Shown in pieces: positions 1-5,514 of a stretch of DNA of 5,514 nt. Position 1 is the first letter of the stretch. The number at the start of each line of letters is the position of its first letter. The translations under genes and the position numbers were made by a program. The DNA is taken from the NCBI GenBank assembly GCA_031263435.1, contig JAISFT010000069.1:1-5514 (forward strand). Reading direction: 5' to 3'. The notes beneath the pieces are model-generated. The model was not told the origin of the DNA and did no database searches. It worked only from the letters and a program-made list of their open reading frames with translations. This DNA is from Treponema sp. Lineage in GTDB: Bacteria > Spirochaetota > Spirochaetia > Treponematales > Breznakiellaceae.

Positions 1-28
1 CCGGCTTCTTCTTGCAATTTGTCTCCCC

Positions 29-47
29 CCGGTGTAAAAATTACCGG
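29..47 (+). promoter_or_regulatory. Imperfect dyad CCGGT-N9-ACCGG overlapping the first RBS
   Basis: CCGGT (29-33) and ACCGG (43-47) are perfect inverted copies around an A/T-rich centre. A second, offset dyad GTAA-AAA-TTAC lies at 34-44. The right arm takes the first two bases of the GGAGG at 46-50. It could be a small operator or a weak RNA hairpin that hides the ribosome binding site. A five-base arm can easily arise by chance, and no regulator gene is present in the window to pair with it. Confidence 0.2.
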
Positions 48-50
48 AGG
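46..50 (+). promoter_or_regulatory. Shine-Dalgarno GGAGG for the alpha-mannosidase
   Basis: GGAGG lies 8 nt before the ATG at 59. It supports that ATG as the true start of the first gene. Confidence 0.8.
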
Positions 51-58
51 AGTGGTGT

Positions 59-3438
<3,380 letters not shown>

Positions 3439-3442
<4 letters not shown>

Positions 3443-4866
3443 ACAGCGACATCGGGAATCTGAAATTCTGCTACATCGGCGGCGGCTCGCGGAACTGGGC
3501 CTGGGTCTTTATGAAGGACCTGTGCTTTGAAAAGGAGATAGGCGGGACCATCTTCCTCTACGACATCGACATGGAGGCGGCCCGGGCCAACGAGATCCTG
3601 GGGAACAGACTGATGGAGGCCCACAACCCGGGGCAGTTCAAATTCGTTGCCGAAGCCTCTCTGCAGAAGGCCCTGGAGGGAAGCGATTTCGTCTTCATCT
3701 CCATCCTGCCCGGCGATTTTGAAGAGATGGCCGTGGATGTCCATGCACCGGAACAGTACGGCATCTACCAGTCGGTAGGGGACACCGTCGGCCCCGGCGG
3801 CCTTAACCGGGCCCTGCGGACCGTCCCCCAGTTCCAGGAAATCGCCGGCGCCGTCAAGTCCTGGGCCCCCGACGCGTGGGTCCTGAACTACACCAACCCC
3901 ATGTCGGTGTGTACCCGGACCCTCTACGAAGTATTCCCCCGGATCAAAGCCTTCGGCTGCTGCCACGAAGTCTTCGGAACCCAGGACCTCCTCATCAAGA
4001 TGCTTGCCTGGGCAGGCCTCGCACAGGAAGGCGAAGTAAAGCGCAGCGAACTGACCACCGAGGTGGCGGGGATCAACCACTTTACCTGGATCACCGCGGC
4101 CTCCTGGAAAAATACCGATCTTTTCCCCCATTACCGCAATTTTGTCGAAGCCTTTGCGGAAAGCGGCTTTAAGGGGGCCGGCGGCAACTGGTTCAACAGT
4201 TACTTCAGCTCCGGGGAACGGGTAAAATTCGACCTTTTCAGACGCTACGGCCTGATAGCCGCGGCGGGAGACCGGCACCTGGCGGAATTCTGCCCCCCCG
4301 CCTGGTACCTGAAAAACCCGGAATGGGCCGAATCCTGGCAGTTCTCCCTGACCCCCGTTTCCTGGCGGATCTCCCAGCGGGAAGAACTCAGGGAAAAAAG
4401 CCGCGCCTACCGCAACGGCGCGGCAATTCCGGCCCCCGAAGCATCCGGGGAGGAGGGAATCCGGCAGATCAAGGCCCTCCTGGGACTGGGCAACTTGGTA
4501 ACCAACGTAAACCTGCCCAATACCGCACAGCTTCCCCTGTTCCCCGCCGGGGCAGTAGTGGAGACCAACGCGTTCTTCAGCAGGGACAGCGTCCGGCCCC
4601 TCGTTTCAGGGGGCCTGCCCAACCCCCTGCGGAATCTGGTACTCCAGCACGTTTGGAACCAGGAAGAAATCGTCCGGGCCGCCATTGCCAGGGATCTGGA
4701 AGCCGCCTTCCCCGTATTCCTCAACGACCCCCAACTGCGGGGCCTGGACCGGGACAAAACCCGGGATCTTTTCAGGGAAATGACGGCCAAAACCCTGCCC
4801 CCGGCCCTGGGCTACCCGTTGGGTTACCCTTCGGGCTACCCGTTGGGCTGCCACCTGCCCCGGTAG
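3439..4866 (+). CDS. GH4 NAD/Mn-dependent glycosidase, probable alpha-galacturonidase (LplD-like), 475 aa
   Basis: GH4 enzymes cleave glycosides by a redox-elimination route using bound NAD+ and a divalent metal. IGGGS (13-17) near the N-terminus is the Rossmann NAD loop. NYTNPM (150-155) is the conserved substrate/cofactor loop. CHEV (175-178) and GINHFTW (211-217) provide the metal ligands C175 and H214. AAGDRHLAEF (275-284) is a further conserved block. In GH4 the four-residue motif beginning with the metal Cys tracks specificity, and CHEV was described for alpha-galacturonidases such as Bacillus subtilis LplD. From memory, stretches like IYQSVGDTVGPGG (109-121) and GCCHEVFG (173-180) match LplD almost exactly, so alpha-galacturonidase is favoured over alpha-glucosidase or alpha-galactosidase. 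It is cytosolic with no signal peptide. The GTG start overlaps the mannosidase TGA and places the Rossmann strand at the usual distance from the N-terminus. The last 18 or so residues are a repeat-encoded extension. Confidence 0.9.
4810..4857 (+). repeat. 12-bp tandem repeat at the 3' end of the GH4 gene
   Basis: Three in-frame units (GGCTACCCGTTG, GGTTACCCTTCG, GGCTACCCGTTG) at 4810-4845 encode GYPL-GYPS-GYPL. A decayed fourth unit, GGCTGCCACCTG, follows at 4846-4857 (8 of 12 matches to the first). Units 1 and 3 are identical. The repeat lies beyond the point where LplD-type proteins normally end, and forms a Gly/Tyr/Pro tail at residues 458-473. Its origin is probably slippage or local duplication. 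Confidence 0.85.
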
Positions 4867-4868
4867 CC
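4834..4868 (+). promoter_or_regulatory. Possible intercistronic hairpin spanning the GH4 stop codon
   Basis: GGCTACC (4834-4840, repeat unit 3) pairs perfectly with GGTAGCC (4862-4868), which contains the TAG stop. Inside it, GGGC (4845-4848) can pair with GCCC (4857-4860) around an 8-nt loop. No T-run follows (the next bases are TGTTACAAAT), so this is not a typical intrinsic terminator. It sits 10 nt before the next gene's GGAGG. It could tune downstream translation or mRNA stability, or be a by-product of the repeat. Confidence 0.3.
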
Positions 4869-4878
4869 TGTTACAAAT

Positions 4879-4883
4879 GGAGG
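4879..4883 (+). promoter_or_regulatory. Shine-Dalgarno GGAGG for the UROD-like gene
   Basis: GGAGG lies 5 nt before the ATG at 4889. It fixes the start of the third gene within the 22-nt gap after the GH4 stop. Confidence 0.8.
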
Positions 4884-4888
4884 AACGC

Positions 4889-5514
4889 ATGACCTCAAAA
4901 GAACGCATCGGACGCATGTTTGAACACAGGGAAGCAGACCGGGTAGCCATTGTCGACAGCCCCTGGGCCGGAACCCTGGCACGCTGGAAACGGGAAGGCA
5001 TGCCCGCCAACGCGGACTGGCGGGACTTCTTCGACATCGACAAGATCGAAACCATCGGCGTAGACATCAGCCCCCGGTACGAAAGAAAAGTGCTGGAAGA
5101 AACGGCGGACTATACCATAAGCACCACCGAATACGGCATCACCCTTAAAAATTTCAAAATTCCCGATTCAACCCCGGAATTCCTGGACTACCGGGTAAAC
5201 ACCCCGGAAAAATGGGCGGAGGCCAAAGCCCGCATGGACCTTAGCCGGGACAGAATCCCCTGGGATTACCTCAAGGAACACTACCCCCGCTGGAAGGCCG
5301 AAGGCCGCTGGATAAACGCCCTCTTCTGGTTTGGATTCGACGTACTCCACTCGTGGATGGTAGGAACCGAAACCGTTCTTATCGCCATGCTGGAAGAGCC
5401 CCAGTGGTTCAGCGATATGGTGGGCACCTTCCTGGACCGGACCATCAGCCTGTACGACATTTTATGGGACGAAGGTTACACCTTCGACAGCATCTTCTGG
5501 TACGACGACATGGG
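4889..5514 (+). CDS. Uroporphyrinogen decarboxylase-fold protein, not HemE (5' part, cut by window edge)
   Basis: The frame is open from ATG 4889 to the edge, giving 208 residues plus two bases, so the 3' part is missing. The N-terminus (SKERIGRMFEHREADRVAI, 3-21), then W26 and RWKREGMP (32-39), is the opening typical of the diverse UROD-like family often found near sugar-catabolism genes. WYDDMG at the edge (from residue 204) is another block I associate with this group. True HemE would show an arginine-rich, porphyrin-binding N-terminus (RQAGR type), which is absent, so haem synthesis is unlikely. The family also contains corrinoid-dependent methyltransferases (MtaA, CmuA), which makes methyl transfer one possibility, but the C-terminal half that would carry the zinc-site residues is not in the window. 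It is predicted to be cytosolic, with no signal peptide. It lies in the same apparent operon as the two glycosidases. Confidence 0.8.
   Translation, partial: MTSKERIGRMFEHREADRVAIVDSPWAGTLARWKREGMPANADWRDFFDIDKIETIGVDISPRYERKVLEETADYTISTTEYGITLKNFKIPDSTPEFLDYRVNTPEKWAEAKARMDLSRDRIPWDYLKEHYPRWKAEGRWINALFWFGFDVLHSWMVGTETVLIAMLEEPQWFSDMVGTFLDRTISLYDILWDEGYTFDSIFWYDDM

Larger units (their letters stand above)
1..58 (+). other. Short upstream leader, possibly with the 3' end of a preceding gene
   Basis: This stretch is too short to identify a gene. Frame 2 is open from the window edge and stops at TAA 35-37, reading RLLLAICLPPV. An upstream gene ending there would leave a 21-nt gap before the mannosidase start, close to the 22-nt gap between the second and third genes, so an operon continuing leftward is plausible. 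The other two forward frames stop only inside the mannosidase gene (63-65 and 88-90). No convincing promoter is visible. The tail matches nothing I recognise. Confidence 0.2.

Noticed and set aside
12..40. Promoter-like TTGCAA - 17 nt - TAAAAA
   Set aside because: Each hexamer matches consensus at only 4 of 6 positions, and the implied start point near 46-48 would cut into the GGAGG that clearly serves the first gene.
4834..4878. Intrinsic terminator after the GH4 gene
   Set aside because: A stem is possible, but no T-tract follows, and the next gene begins 22 nt downstream with its own strong ribosome binding site.

Overview
The window is a compact, entirely plus-strand stretch with two complete genes and the start of a third: a GH38 alpha-mannosidase (59-3442), a GH4 NAD/Mn-dependent glycosidase carrying the CHEV signature of LplD-type alpha-galacturonidases (3439-4866), and a uroporphyrinogen-decarboxylase-fold protein that is not HemE and runs off the right edge (4889-5514+). 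The first two genes overlap by 4 nt (GTGA). The third starts 22 nt after the second, behind a clear GGAGG. They look like one transcript. No promoter, terminator, RNA gene, mobile element or CRISPR array is evident, and no stretch longer than 300 bases lacks a gene.

The DNA is GC-rich (about 60% by eye), with strong Shine-Dalgarno sites and codons dominated by G/C in third position. Both glycosidases lack signal peptides and are predicted to be cytosolic. This fits a carbohydrate-scavenging, probably anaerobic bacterium that imports oligosaccharides and trims them inside the cell; GH4 enzymes need NAD and a reduced metal site. The gene style and enzyme set suggest a gut or environmental spirochaete or a Firmicutes-like saccharolytic anaerobe. 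The window has no taxonomic marker, so this is only a guess.

Layout: 1-58 is a short leader, possibly containing the last codons of an upstream gene (TAA at 35-37), with a small dyad overlapping the first ribosome binding site. 59-3442 is the mannosidase, with a Pro/Ala-rich linker inserted near its C-terminus. 3439-4866 is the GH4 enzyme, ending in a 12-bp tandem repeat that encodes a Gly-Tyr-Pro tail. One arm of that repeat can pair with the sequence around the stop codon to form a hairpin just upstream of the third gene's ribosome binding site. 4889 onward is the UROD-like protein.

Working model (inference): an imported glycan fragment carrying alpha-mannosyl and alpha-galacturonosyl residues is dismantled by the two exo-glycosidases. 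The UROD-fold protein belongs to a broad group that includes corrinoid-linked methyltransferases, so it may handle a methyl group on the same substrate, but its reaction cannot be read from this sequence.
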